Origin: Caecitellus pseudoparvulus
Lineage: Eukaryota; Bigyra: Bicosoecida
Direction of reading: 5' to 3'
Length of the DNA stretch: 64,000 nt
NCBI GenBank assembly: GCA_965644315.1
Contig: CBFFRQ010000095.1
Location: 124,001 to 188,000, forward strand
Shown here: positions 41,173-52,300 of the stretch, piece after piece
How positions within the stretch are numbered: position 1 is the first letter of the stretch
Layout of the letters: each line of letters starts with the position of its first letter
Program-made: the position numbers and the translations under genes
Notes under the pieces: generated by a model
What the model was told of the DNA's origin: nothing
The model's input: only the letters and a program-made list of their open reading frames with translations
Database searches by the model: none

Positions 41173-42183
41173 ATGGGCGGGTGCCTGGATGCTGTGCTGA
41201 GTGCCAAGTGCACCTTTGTTCGCATGGGGGTGAGTGCCCTGCATGCCCCGACGCCTATGAAAGGCCTTGGGGGTGTGGACCCGGCTCACGGCTGGCTTGT
41301 GTCTTCTCGTGTCGCAGATCGGAGCAGTGGAGGACTCATTCCTGGCGCTGCTGCAGCCAGCTGTACTTGCAGAGACGTACAAGGCGCTGGTGCAGCAAGA
41401 AAAGAATGGGGTAGAATTGAAGCGACACCTGCACTTCATGGAGGAGTGCATGTCCATGACGCCTGAGGTGCTGATGAGGGAGATGGAGGAAGGGTGGACG
41501 AAGAGGCCTGAGAGCATCAGCGAGGAAGTCTGTACGGAGCTGTGGAGGGTCCACATGCGCCAAGCGTTTGAGGATGTAGTGCGGAGACGAGCGGGGGCTT
41601 CACTGGGTGACCAGCAAGTGCCTGCCGCCATCTGAGGCAGCAAGCACTGAGCTTGTGCCAAGCATGGAGCCCTGAGGATGCTGTGGCCCTCGCTCAAGTG
41701 TTTAATCATTTCAACCCCAAGGAGTTTGACGACTTCCTGTGCGACGTGAGCCTTTGTCCAGCCAACGAGATGACGCGAAGACACGGGTGCTCTGCGTTTG
41801 CATGCGTTTGCCCCTGCAGCGACAAAGCTCTGGATATACTCCTCATTGATAGCCCATGGATGTTTTCCCGTCAGTTTCTGCTGTACCGCCTGCAAATGGA
41901 GCAAGCAAAGTGTGGGGGCGAGTGCTTTGGAGCTGGAGATAGCGACCTACCTTTCTTGCGAAGTAGATGGCGCCCCTGCCATTCTTGTAGAGCCGCCATC
42001 CTGTGCCAAGGCGAACATCATCTTGTCTCAGGTATCTGCAGGGAGACGATTTGTTCCTCTGCTCGATGTGAGGTGCTCCGTGTCGTGGCTCGCGTCCTCA
42101 GGAGAGCGATCTGTGACCTGCAGCGCAACAGCTCCGGCCAGAGACGGGATGGACGGCGCCAGAGGTGCAACCTAGGCCTTTGA
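41173..42183 (+). CDS. Unrecognised multi-exon gene head-to-head with CFAP54
   Basis: Exon 1 41173-41229 (19 codons, donor GTGAGT) joins in phase to an exon starting 41318 after GTGTCGCAG. It reads IGAVEDSFLALLQPAVLAET, then a helical acidic segment (HFMEECMSMTPEVLMREMEE). Unspliced, this exon ends at TGA 41635, giving 124 aa. A better-looking model uses a GTAGTG donor at 41576 and the acceptor at 41640, continuing QALSLCQAWSPEDAVALAQV and FNHFNPKEFDDFL. A GTGCGA donor at 41739 then joins to 41820 (DKALDILLIDSPWMFSRQFL). The 3' end beyond ~41930 is unresolved, since two frames alternate. All-helical soluble protein of unknown family; a ciliary role is only suggested by the shared intergenic region with CFAP54. 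Confidence 0.5.
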
Positions 42184-42847
42184 GACACCCCCGCCGAGGA
42201 TCCTGGACCTCCATTGAACTGTGCATCCCCTGTTCATACTCGAGACTTGCGTCAAGTTCACTTTAGCGCGTAAACTGCGGATAAATCCCATGTGATACAA
42301 GTCCAGACCTCTTCCTGCAACAGAGCACGATCTGGGCAAGCAACGTGCAGCCGGCTCGCCAATGGACACAGCAATGATTCCATAGCTGGAACGCACATCA
42401 CTGGCTTGCGTTTGTTTGCTATTTTGGCCAACAGAGGCCATGTTTGGAATAGTGTTGTGTTTGAAACCCTGCTGTTTCGCTGAATGAAAATGCACCTGAG
42501 CCCGTGGCTCACGATGCCTGTAAATCTCACACACAGGAACATAACCGATACGCTACTGTGAAGTTGGTGATTCAGTTTTGCAAAATGAGGCAAGAAACCG
42601 TTGCTTGAGCGACTCATTTCTCAGATTGTGCACAACTTTCAGTCTTTGTCGCACTGCACACTGCAGCGAGTAGCGCAGCTCGCAACAAAACTGCATAACC
42701 ACGCACGCTCAACGCCTCTCACGTGTCGTGTGCTTCTTAATCTGCACCTGGGTTGCTCTGGCGCTCCCGAGCAATTTTTGGAGGCTCAACAAGCGAGCGT
42801 TACGCCGGCGTTTCAGCGCCCGACCACCTCGCACACCACCGCTCGCC
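42184..42847. other. Intergenic, AT-richer
   Basis: 664 bp between the unknown gene and DNALI1. It should contain the 3' UTR of the former and the promoter of the latter. No convincing frame, tRNA or repeat seen. Confidence 0.45.
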
Positions 42848-43917
42848 ATGGCCAGCAGCCTGGTGAAGTATGACAACCCAGTCTTGGTGACGTCCTCGAA
42901 GAAGAAGCGAGGGGGCAAGATCCCCGCAGCGGAAGCCAAGGTGCGACGACGCAACGCGGGGCATGGAGGCACGCCAGTACTCCACTCGTGTCCTGTCCTC
43001 CCTGTTTGCAGCAACAACTGACTGCCACCGAGGACATCTTGAACAGCATCCTGCCACCTAGGTGTGTGCTTATCGCCTGTGTCGCCTGACTATCCGCGCC
43101 CGATGTGTGGGGACGGCGCCAGGCTTGTCACTTCTCAGCGCGCACGATCTTCATCGCGACGCTGCACAGGGAGTGGACGGCAGACGGCCAGCTGTGGGTG
43201 CAGTACGTCTCCAGCACCCCCGCAACACGCCTGGACGTCATCAACCTCCAAGTACGTGCCTGTGGATCTCGTGTCTCGTTCCCTGCCGCCCCGCGTGAAG
43301 CTTGGCAGCGACTGGGCTGTGGCTTGCGCTGTGGGAAGCGGTGCGGCACTGGCCTCCTCCGTCCCTGCAGGAGCAACTGGACTTGAAGCTGCAGCAGCGC
43401 CAGGCCCGCGAAACTGGCGTGTGTCCAATTCGCGAGGAGCTGTACGCGCAGTGCTTCGGTGCGTGGTGTCCGCCAGACGCAGCACCCACCGCCCGAACCT
43501 TCACCCCCCTCCGCCTCTCACTGCGCACCAGACGAACTCATCCGCCAAGTGACCATCAACTGCGCTGAGCGGGGCCTGCTGCTGCTGCGTGTGCGGGATG
43601 AGATCCGCATGACCATCGCAGCGTACCAGACCCTGTACGAGAGCAGCATCGCCTTCGGCATGCGCAAGGCGCTGATGGGGGAGCAGCGGCGGGGCGAGAT
43701 GCGGGAGGACATCAAGCGCCTGGGGCAGGAGAAGAGCGACCTGCAGCGGCAGGTGGCGGGCCTGCGCGCCAAGCTGGAGGAGCTGGAAGCCAGCGAGGCG
43801 GCACGGTCTGCCGCCGACGCCGAGCGGCATGCCGCCGAGGTGGCCACGCTGCAGGCCAACAACGCAGCGCTCAAGGCGAAGCTGGAGGATATCCTCGCGG
43901 CGCCGTCCAAGAAGTGA
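42848..43917 (+). CDS. DNALI1: Axonemal dynein light intermediate chain p28
   Basis: Light chain of the single-headed inner-arm dyneins, bound in the axoneme and needed for flagellar bending. Five exons: 42848-42940, 43012-43061, 43170-43251, 43371-43458 and 43532-43917 (donors GTGCGA, GTGTGT, GTACGT, GTGCGT), summing to 232 aa in perfect phase. The product follows the family throughout: SLVKYDNPVLV at the N-terminus, EDILNSILPPREW across the exon 2/3 join, VSSTPATRLDVINLQEQLDL across exons 3/4, QRQARETGVCPIREELY, then the almost invariant VTINCAERGLLLLRVRDE and IRMTIAAYQTLYESS block and a C-terminal coil (RAKLEELEAS) ending APSKK. Length is close to animal DNALI1 and algal p28. One of the most secure calls in the window. 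Confidence 0.97.
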
Positions 43918-44162
43918 GCGCGTGGCAGTCGTCGCGCTGCTGTGGCAAAGCAAGCCGCTGGGAGAGTTCGGGAAGGGGGGGGGCAGTGCCCGGCTCCCCA
44001 GACACACGGCAAGGTGGCAGTGCCACATCCTGCATACAATGTGATGTTCGCGCACCGCCACCGCACACAACTAGTCACCCCCCGCTGCTGCCGCTTCCCT
44101 GCTGCTGCTGTGCGGAATTCGGGTCTGCACCTGCTCCCGCCCACACCCAGCCCCCGCACACC

Positions 44163-44988
44163 ATGGCGTCCCTGATCACCAACGCCATCGGCAAGTGGCA
44201 CCGCCACCACCAGTCCAAGCGCTTGATGCAGTTCGGTACGTATGGCTGTGCCGCCAGCACTTCCAGGGCCCCTTCCCACTCCGCTCACGCACACCACCGC
44301 ACTCGAGCCTCGTTCCTGCTGCCTGCAGGCCTCATGTGGCACGACGTCGTGGCTGATGGCCCCATCCTGGACAAGGCCGTGGCCCGTCTGCCCAAGGAGA
44401 TGCAGGAGCGCCGGGAGCGCCGCATTCGCCGGTGCGTGGCGCCGCCTGATGCCTCGTGCAGCATCAGCGAAGTGTGCAGGCTCAGCGGCCCGCCCAGCGC
44501 CGCACTGGCCACACGCCTGCCCCCGCGCCCTGCCCAGGGCCTTTGATCTGTCCCTCAAGCACAAGTACCTGCCTGAGGATAAGTGGGTGCGTGATGGCAC
44601 AGCACCAGCATGGGCAGCATCGTCCGCGCCCCCTCCAAGCAGCACCACGCACTGCCTGCCTTCTCCTCGCTGCTGCTCTGCAGGTTGACCCCTACGCCGA
44701 GTTTGACATGATGGACAAGCTCATGAAGCAGGTGCAGATTGAGGAGGACGAGCGCAAGCACCTGAACGACGAGTACTGGTGCGTGGGTGGCGCATGCGGA
44801 AATACGCCGAGCCCGCAACACCGCGTGCAGGCAGGCAGCAGTGAGCCTTCACGCGTCCCCCACTCCGCTGCAGGAACACATACTTCTCCACCAACAAGTG
44901 GTACTCCTACGACAAGGACCAGGTGTGGTTCTGGAAGCCCGAGGAGCTGGCTGGAGCCAGCCAGCCCACGCCCAAGTCCCTGCGGTGA
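44163..44988 (+). CDS. QCR7: Cytochrome bc1 complex subunit 7 (14 kDa)
   Basis: Small matrix-side subunit of mitochondrial respiratory complex III (UQCRB/QCR7), required for assembly around cytochrome b. Five exons: 44163-44235, 44329-44431, 44538-44586, 44684-44778 and 44874-44988 (donors GTACGT, then GTGCGT three times; acceptors all CAG), giving 144 aa. Family hallmarks in order: GLMWHDVV, AVARLPKEMQERRERRIRRA, FDLSLKHKYLPEDKW, a helix with DMMDKLMKQVQIEEDE. After DEYW the protein continues ~35 residues (NTYFSTNKWYSYDKDQVWFW ... TPKSLR) that animal and yeast subunits lack. Four introns in a 435-bp coding sequence contrast with the huge single-exon genes nearby. It converges on the gene at 45045 with 56 bp between stops. 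Confidence 0.9.
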
Positions 44989-45044
44989 TTCGGCGGTATG
45001 AAATGCACCACCACCGCGCCCGCAACCAAGGGTACATTGCACCT

Positions 45045-46356
45045 TCACATGTCAGGCAGGGCAGCCACTGCAGCCTGTTCCGCTGCCAGTCCCCGGCGGG
45101 TGACGGTCTTCACCGCCTCTGCAGCCCGCACGCGCTTGTCCAACGCCGCCACCTGCTGCCGCAACGCAGCGAGCTCGGCGTCACGCGGGTCAGCCGTCCT
45201 CCTGGCCCTGGCAGCAGACGGCGACGGGCGTGCGCCAATGTTGGCCAGGGATGCCGAACCTGAGCGGGAGGTGGCTGACGCGCCAGGCGGGCGGTAGGCG
45301 CGGCCTTCCAGCGGCGTGTAGGAAGGCGCGTTGGGGTTGGTGTGGCGTTTCGAAGTAAGGCCGCGCTGGCGGCTGCCCGCCGTGGTGCCGGGAATGTCCC
45401 CCACAAAGTTCGTGTTGCGGAAGTGCCGCCGCTTGTCGGGGGCCACGCCGCCCATCTTGTGCTTGGGCTTCCAGCCTGGCACGGCGCCTTCAATGTCGTG
45501 CGTGGTGAGGGCGTAGAACGGCGTGTTGGTGGCGTGGTGCTTGCTGCGCGGCTTGGACAGCGGGTCGTCCTCCACCCGCATGCCGTGGATGGTGTGCTTG
45601 GGCGCCTGCGGGTCGCTCACGCGCTTGCTGTGCCGCTTGCCGTCCGAGAGGATGTCTGTCACGTCCAGGCTGCGCGTGAAGTTGCGCTCGCGAGGGGCTT
45701 GCACCGTCGCGCCAGCGATGTCCTGCACTGACAGGGGGTCCCTCACAGGGCCCTTCACGTGCCTCATGGGCTTCGCGCCTTCGATGTCGTCCACCTTCAT
45801 GCTGTCCCGCAGGAATCGAGGGGGCGTCTGTGGCGGCGGGAGGGCGTTTCGTGAGGAAACCCCTGCTGTCTGCGGAGCAACGCACACCGTGCCGCCCACA
45901 GCGAGCACTCACCGTGGCCCGTGCAGCAGGGGCATCCCACTCATATGAGGGGTTCAGTGGGTCCACGTGCCGGCGCGACTGGAAGTTGCGTTTCCTGGCA
46001 TGAGCGCCTGTGTGCCGGGCGGGGTGGCGAGCAATTTCCGCACGTTGCACGACCCTGGCCCACGGCGCCCACCACGCACCATCGATGTCATCCGTGGTCA
46101 GGGACAGGTCGGGCTTGTTGCCCAGTGTGCGGTGCTGCAGGGCAGGCGCTGCCCCCTCGATGTCTCGAGTGCTCAAGGCCAAGTCCACTGCGCCCGAGCG
46201 ACGAGGCTTGTGCCGCGCCGCAGCAGTGGCGCCCAGGATGTCCCCCACGTGCAGGTTGTCCCGGGGAGCGGCAGCGGTCCGCCGCCCCGCTGCACGTTGC
46301 AGGGTGCTGCCGCCCGCGGAGGCTATGGACATGGTGGTCCACATGTCGTCAGCCAT
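45045..46356 (-). CDS. Protein with repeated DIxGA motifs
   Basis: Two exons, 46356-45913 and 45827-45045 (donor GTGAGT, acceptor GCCACAG), 408 aa from ATG 46356. About eight copies of a motif of the type L-x-[VT]-x-D-I-x-G-A are spaced by 20-60 residues and followed by basic, polar text: VGDILGATAAARHK, STRDIEGAAPALQHR, TTDDIDGAWWAPW, MKVDDIEGAKPMRHV, VQDIAGATVQAPRER, LDVTDILSDGKRHS, THDIEGAVPGWKPKHK, VGDIPGTTAGSRQR. The C-terminus is a short coiled coil (AALRQQVAALDKRVRAAEAV). I recall similar DI(E/N)GA repeat proteins as uncharacterised in flagellates and oomycetes. The regular short motifs with basic linkers would suit a filament- or microtubule-binding protein, but that is inference. Divergent from RPS9. 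Confidence 0.75.
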
Positions 46357-46701
46357 GGCGTCGAGGAGGCTGCGGCACGGACTGCGCCGGGAGAGCCCAA
46401 TGCAGACGGGAAACGTCAATCAACACTGGTTAAATCATTCAAAGTGGCAATCAATCAAGCTGCAAGCAACCACAAAAGGTGCGGGTGGCGAGATGTGGGC
46501 TCGCTGCGGCAGCACATGTGGGTGAGTCCCCAAAACGAATCTTTGCATCATTCGCGGACGTCGAAACTTGCCCCCCCGACACACGATCACCCACCCGGCG
46601 CCCAGTACTTTCCCGAGCCATCTGTACACTGCACTACTTTCAGCGCTGACTAGCCAGCGCACGTTGTTGTGGTGTTGTTTTCACATCCCCACGCGTCAAC
46701 G
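46357..46701. promoter_or_regulatory. Intergenic between divergent DIxGA and RPS9 genes
   Basis: 345 bp holding both 5' regions. It has pyrimidine- and GT-rich text just before the RPS9 ATG (CGTTGTTGTGGTGTTG). No TATA box seen. Confidence 0.45.
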
Positions 46702-47637
46702 ATGCCCAAGAACTCCCAGCACCGCGGGTGTAAGTGAAGTGCCCCACATTGGCCCGTCTGTGCATGCGGCTTGCATGCGGCAGTCCAGCCGCACAGCGGG
46801 ATTGTTTGGTATTCAGACAATGTCCTGTGTCCAGCTGGGCGCGTGGCGCTGCGTGGGATGGCAGGAACTGCGCTGCAGTGCGGAATTGGGGTGGCAACCC
46901 AGCCATCCTGGCGCTGTGCCGCTCCCGCTGCTGGACTGCCGCCCCGCTGCCTGCCCATGCTGCCATTGTGACACCTGCCACCCCGTGTCCTGGGCAGCGC
47001 CTGCTTGCATCCCTCGCACGTGTTTCGGCGCCATGCTCCTGCCCTGCCTGTTCGTGCCTTGCGCTACTGGCGTGGCTGCACTCGGACTGCCCCCTCCCCT
47101 CTCACAGATGGCAAGGTGTTCGCCACCCCCCGTCGCCCCTACGAGAAGGAGCGCCTGGACCAGGAGATGAAGTACCTCGGCGAGTACGGCCTGCGCTGCA
47201 AGCGCGAGATCTGGCGCGTCCAGCTGGCCCTGGCCAAGATCCGCAAGGCCGCTCGCCGTCTCTTGACCCTGGATGAGGCCGACCCCATCCGCGTCTTCGA
47301 GGGTGATGCTCTGCTGCGCCGCCTGGCTCGCTACGGCCTGCTGGAGGAGGGCAAGCTGACCCTGGACGACGTCCTGTCCATGACCACTCAGATGCTGCTG
47401 TCTCGCCGCCTGCAGACTGTCGTGCTGAAGCTGCGCAAGGCCAAGACCATGCACCACGCACGCACCCTCATCCGCCAGCGCCACATCCAGGTCGGCAAGC
47501 AGCTGGTCAACGTGCCCTCCTTCCTGGTCCGCCTGGACTCCGAGCAGCACATCGACTTCGCCCGCCACTCCCCCTTCAACGCTGCCACCGGCACCCCCGG
47601 CCGCGTCGCCCGCAAGCGCCACGGATCCGCTGAGTAA
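46702..47637 (+). CDS. RPS9: 40S ribosomal protein S9 (uS4)
   Basis: Small-subunit protein that binds 18S rRNA early in assembly and lines the mRNA entry and decoding side. Exon 1 46702-46729 (MPKNSQHRG plus one base) joins exon 2 47108-47637; the join gives [20 protein letters not shown], matching the plant-type N-terminus [18 protein letters not shown]. 185 aa in all. Exon 2 continues [40 protein letters not shown], then the S4 RNA-binding domain ([40 protein letters not shown]). The lone intron of 378 nt is longer than the others resolved here (all under ~120 nt) and follows a tiny first exon, common in ribosomal-protein genes. C-terminal codons are strongly GC-biased (CGC, CTG, AAG), as expected for a highly expressed gene. 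Confidence 0.97.
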
Positions 47638-47716
47638 GCTCTTCAGACACATGCGTCAGTACAGACGCGCTCTCCCTGCCAGGTTGGAGGCACGCAATGC
47701 ATTCTGTCTGGCACGC

Positions 47717-48967
47717 TTAGAACTCACGCCCGCTGCTGTACACGGCAGCGCCTCGTCCTTCGTACGCCAGGACACCCCCCACGCCCTCGCCACGCCCAGC
47801 CTGCACTGCAGCAGCCACAAAGTCCCCGTGCCCGCCACTGTCCGGCACTTGGGACCAGCTCACCATGTCCCCTGCGTGGAACAGCGCCGAGGGGGGCGCC
47901 GTGGGGTGCACCAGGCGACTGCTGCGCCCACTGCTCCCACTCGCCGGCGGCACCGCCCTCGCCCGCGGCGGTGGCAGCGCGCGCACTGTGCTTGCCGCTG
48001 CCCGTGCACCTGCTCTGCTGTTGGTGCCAGGCGCCGTGCGCTTGGTGCGGCTGCGGCTGCTGCTGCTGCTGCTGGGCCGGCGTGAGCGCGCCTTGCCTCG
48101 CCCACGCCCACGGCGCTTGGAGGCTGCCTTGGGCTTGGCCGCTGCCTTATCGTCTGCAGCTTGGCGCTGGGCGATCATGCCTCGCAGGCGCACCTTGGAG
48201 ACCCCCCCGTCTGGACCCCCCCCCTCACCCCCCCCAGCTCCACGCGGGGCGCACTGCCCGAAGTAGTCAACATACGTCCACGCCCCACTGTGCAACTGCC
48301 TCTGCCCCGCCTCCGGCGGCTGACTCAGCAGGCGCAAGTGCTTGACCGGGATGAAGTGCGGCAAGTGAGGTAGAGGCGTGAAGGGTGCCGGTGAGGGGGG
48401 CCTTGGCGGAGGCGATGCCACCACAGTCTCCAGGCGGCCTCCTCGAGTCTGCCCCGTGGCTCGTACTGGAGCGGGTAGTGGCGCGTCCTCCACGCAGAAA
48501 ATCTCCACGCTGCTGTCAGAATCGCTGGCCGACGCGGTGGCCAACTGCAGCTGCCCCCTACCGCTCCCCTGCTGCACTCCGCCACTCCGGCCGCCCGCTG
48601 CGACTGCGGCGCTGTGCGTCCCTGCCCTATACTCCGCATCGCTGTCCGTCTCCGCGTCGAACACGTCCCCACTGCCCTGGCTGCCTTCCGAAGCGCCAGA
48701 GCAAGCGCTGCCGCAGCGCCCAGCGCCAACACCCGGCACGACGACGTCCGAATCGCCATCTTCACTCTGCGTTGACCCCATTCTATCGGCTACATTGCAA
48801 CCCGCGTCTCGAAAGAGGTCTTGGATGCTGTCAGAGTCGCTGGCGGTCTCGTCGCCCGCCCCAGCAACTGCGCTGGCCTCTGCGGAAATTGCCAAGCCCA
48901 CCGTCCCACAGAACTCGCAGGGCTTGCCTACGCCAGGAGGAGGAGCACCACACGCTTGGCAGTCCAT
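47717..48967 (-). CDS. Zinc-ribbon protein with acidic and RS-like basic regions
   Basis: 416 aa, single exon, ATG 48967. Residues 3-20 form a CxxC ... CxxC zinc ribbon (CQACGAPPPGVGKPCEFCG). Acidic Ser/Asp tracts follow (ETASDSDSIQDLF, ASASDSDSSVEIF), which look like CK2-type phosphorylation sites. Around residue 210-245 comes the only globular-looking part (PHFIPVKHLRLL; GAWTYVDYFGQCAPRG). The last third is basic, with KRRGRGRGKARSRRPSSSSS and more RS-like text, typical of nuclear RNA- or chromatin-associated proteins, and ends VYSSGREF. Family not recognised; nuclear location is inferred from composition. Convergent with RPS9 (79 bp between stops). Confidence 0.7.
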   Translation of the reverse strand: MDCQACGAPPPGVGKPCEFCGTVGLAISAEASAVAGAGDETASDSDSIQDLFRDAGCNVADRMGSTQSEDGDSDVVVPGVGAGRCGSACSGASEGSQGSGDVFDAETDSDAEYRAGTHSAAVAAGGRSGGVQQGSGRGQLQLATASASDSDSSVEIFCVEDAPLPAPVRATGQTRGGRLETVVASPPPRPPSPAPFTPLPHLPHFIPVKHLRLLSQPPEAGQRQLHSGAWTYVDYFGQCAPRGAGGGEGGGPDGGVSKVRLRGMIAQRQAADDKAAAKPKAASKRRGRGRGKARSRRPSSSSSSRSRTKRTAPGTNSRAGARAAASTVRALPPPRARAVPPASGSSGRSSRLVHPTAPPSALFHAGDMVSWSQVPDSGGHGDFVAAAVQAGRGEGVGGVLAYEGRGAAVYSSGREF

Positions 48968-49389
48968 GCAGCACCAGCGCTAACGCATTAAGCTTGTAGC
49001 CGCCGATTCCCCCGGAAGAGGCTGAGGCTGCAGCTGTGGCCTGCCCAGTCTTCAAACGCAAAGCGCACCACTTGCTCGAGTTCCTCCCAGCACTCGCAGC
49101 GACACAGGCGAGCATGTGTCGCTCGGAGAAGCCTTGGTGGGCTTGCAAATTCCTAAATTCCGGGTCCGCCTGCTGCAGGGAGGGAGATTTTGGAAAAGCA
49201 ATCTGTCCTGTGGAAAGAAACGAGAAATCAAGATCAGCTGGTGTGGTTAGGAGTAGCCAACTATTCTCAATCCGAAAGCACTAAACATTGTTTAATCCAT
49301 GCCCAGGTAACACATGCCTAAATATATGAATTCCCATGTTGCTTCGGCCTCGTAGCCGGCGAAATTACAGTTAAAACACCATGTGGCTG
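48968..49389. other. Intergenic, AT-rich part near 49150-49380
   Basis: 422 bp between two minus-strand genes. The part next to 49390 is AT-rich and likely the 3' UTR of the membrane-protein gene. No gene, tRNA or repeat seen. Confidence 0.45.
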
Positions 49390-52300
49390 TCACCACTGCC
49401 GCGTCGTGAGGTGCACTGAGTGATCATGCCCGACAGCGCAGTCCCCGCCTGTCCGCCCGTCACAAGCCAGAATCTGGAAGACTGGCGGTGCACCAGGTTG
49501 TGCTGGCAGCATGTGGATGATCAGGTCATGTGCATGCATGTTGTCTGTGCTGGTGGTGGCGGTGAGGTTTGCCCCTCCTCGAAGGGCGTCCAGGCTGCCC
49601 TTGCCCAAGTACAGCGCATGGCGGTGCTGGCCGGTGGCGATGGAGGAGCCAGTCTCCAGCACCAGGCTCTCGAAGGCGCCTACCTCGCCTGGAAGACCAG
49701 CGTTCACTGCGAAACTGCCCTCTTCCCCCGCGCTGCTCACCATTTGCAGCGCCTTGAGCTCTTGCCACAGGCTTCGCGGTGTCACGTGCAGGGGCGGAAT
49801 GGGCCAGCGCAGGCGCAGGCGAGGGCCAGCATACGGCTTCACAGCCGGTACGCCGGTAATGCTGGGCAGGAATATCCACATGCCTGCCGCAGCCATGTGG
49901 AAGATGTGGCTGGCATTGCCAGCTGGGTCAATGACGCCAACTGCTGCAGTGGACGTGTCGGCGGCATCAGCACCAGCTCCCACCCCTGCGAAGAACTCCA
50001 CCGGAGTCCTGTACCAGTACCGCCGTGACACGCCTGCAAAGGCCTTGGCGGGGTCCGTAGCACTGCCTTCCCGTCCATCGCGTGTCGGCTCCCCAGCTTC
50101 GTCGTCAGGCCACTCCGTAATGTTGTGCGGGTTCCACGTGTTCAGCGGAGTCAAGAACAGGATCTCCAGCGGCACGGCATATGTGAGGCGCTGTGGGTTC
50201 CCCTGTGCATCGGGCAGCGGTGCCACTTCCTCCTGGGTCGTGGAGGCAACCCACAGTGACTCGTCATTCCACCCGCGGCGGCGGTGGTTCTGCCCCATGG
50301 CCCCTGGAGCACCAACTCGAAATGCCCTGTTGTAGAACCGCCCATTCAGAGGCGCAGACTTGTTCAGGCTGGAGTACGCATGCTCTGCCCCCCGCACCGG
50401 ATCATGGAACTCACACGGCAGTGGGGGCTCTCCGTCACGGTAGTTGTCCGCCCCAGGCACTTGCTCCATGAGTGAGTCCAGGAAGTCATACGTCCGCCGG
50501 GCATAGTCCCACGATTCTGCTCGAGACGCACTGCTGCCGGTGTACCCATTCAACATGAAGCGTGCAGCTCTGGAGCCGGCGGCAAGGCCGGGTCTTGTCT
50601 GGGGGTACTGGTACATGAGCTGCGTGCCGAGGTCGGGGGCGAGGCGAAAGCGCGCCAGCGGCACGTCGCCGCGCAACGGCGCACACAGAATGCGGTACGA
50701 CCACCGCGCCATTTGCGGCTGCACGCCGTCTCGCAGCGACCACACACGCGAGGGCAACCACGGAATGTTCTCCCCAGCATTCTTCCACCCTGTCGCCATG
50801 TGCAGCCGCGCCTTGTCGTACAGCTCTGCCCAGCTGGAAGCCTCCACCGCGTGGCGGTCTGAGCTGAACGGCTCGTTGAACGCGTCATCCACCAACCACG
50901 CGCCTTCAAGGTAACACAGGGCAGGCCTGAAGTACTCCTTGTAGGGGCGGATGCTCTCATCTTGCTCAGCCCACGCCCGAAAGTACTCACGCATTTCGGC
51001 GATTTGGGCTGACACGTTGGGCGCCGCTGCCACGGACGGCGGAACAGGGGGGCGCGGTAGCGGCTCTGTTGCATGCCAAGCGCTGCTACTGCGGCTCGGC
51101 ATGCGCAGGGAGTAGTCGTTGTGCCGAGTCCAGAACTCCACACCATTTAGCACGCCATGTAGCTCTCCCATGCCGACGGTGTCCCGGAAATCGCTGTGGT
51201 CGTGGATGGACATGATGCTGGGCGTCCACGCGCCTGCAGCCCACGTCCCTGCCATGTACTCCTCGCTGCCACTCATCCACGACCGACTTGTGGCCAGGCC
51301 AGAACTTGCATGGGAGCGCCTGGTCTGCTCCAGCTGCTCAGCCTTCAGCACGGCGTCGCGGCCAAGTGCAGCCACCATGTACTCCAGGCTCTGCATCTGC
51401 TTCGTCGCATTGCCCAGCAGAGGTGAGTTCAGCTCTGCAGATGCCACCACACCCTTCAGCCCAGCAACTTCCTCTGTAGCGTTCTTGCTGCTGCCTTCCA
51501 GCGAAGCGAGAGCACTGGACAGGTTTGTGAGGCTGGCTGTGGCGGCAGCCAACGCTGTTTGCAGCTGCTCAATGACTTGCTGCTGCTGTGCCTGGGCAGC
51601 CAGTGCAGCCTCGAATCGAGCAGTCAGCTCAGCATGAGCGTTTGATACGTTGGCAAGGCGTTGCATGGTCTCCGCCTGTACCGCAGCACAGTCAGCGGCT
51701 TGGGCGTCCGCGTCCATGCGGGCGGCCGACAAGTTCCCCTGCACCTGCCACACTTGCTCCTGCAGCGCAGTCACATTCCCAGTCAAAACGTCCACTCGCC
51801 TTGCGTCCAAGGATGTTACACGGACCAAGTCAGTGATGGTTTGGTGCTGCTCCTGCACTGTGCGCTGCAGCTGTATGAGGCTGGCGTTGTGGTCCGCTGA
51901 GTGGCTCGCGAGGCTGGACCGCAGCAGCTCCTGCTCTGCAGTCGCATGGTGCAGCACTGAGGCGGTGAAGTTCTGCTGACGCTCGATCATGCCCTGCATG
52001 TGCACAAACGTCGCATTGGTCGCTCCTTCGGACCGTGCCAGGGCCTTCCTCTGTGCGATGTCGAGGGCTGCCGTCTCTGCCGCAGCTTCGGCACGAACGC
52101 TGCGCACTTCCGCCTGCAGGCTGGCATTCAGCTGCCCCACGACGGTGTCCAAGCGGCTGGAAATGTCCTGCATGTTAATGGCCTGGGAGGGTGCTGCACC
52201 CATGGCGGCTGTGCTTGGGATGCCGGCTGCCTTCCCTGCGTTGCTCGTGGCTTGGGCGCTTCCGCTGTCGCCCTGAGCGCCACCCTCCGCGCCAGCCGTG

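Noticed and set aside
49340-49389. TGTAA-like sequence after the membrane-protein gene as a volvocalean polyadenylation signal
   Set aside because: Not found consistently after other genes such as DNALI1 or RPS9, so it gives no lineage evidence.
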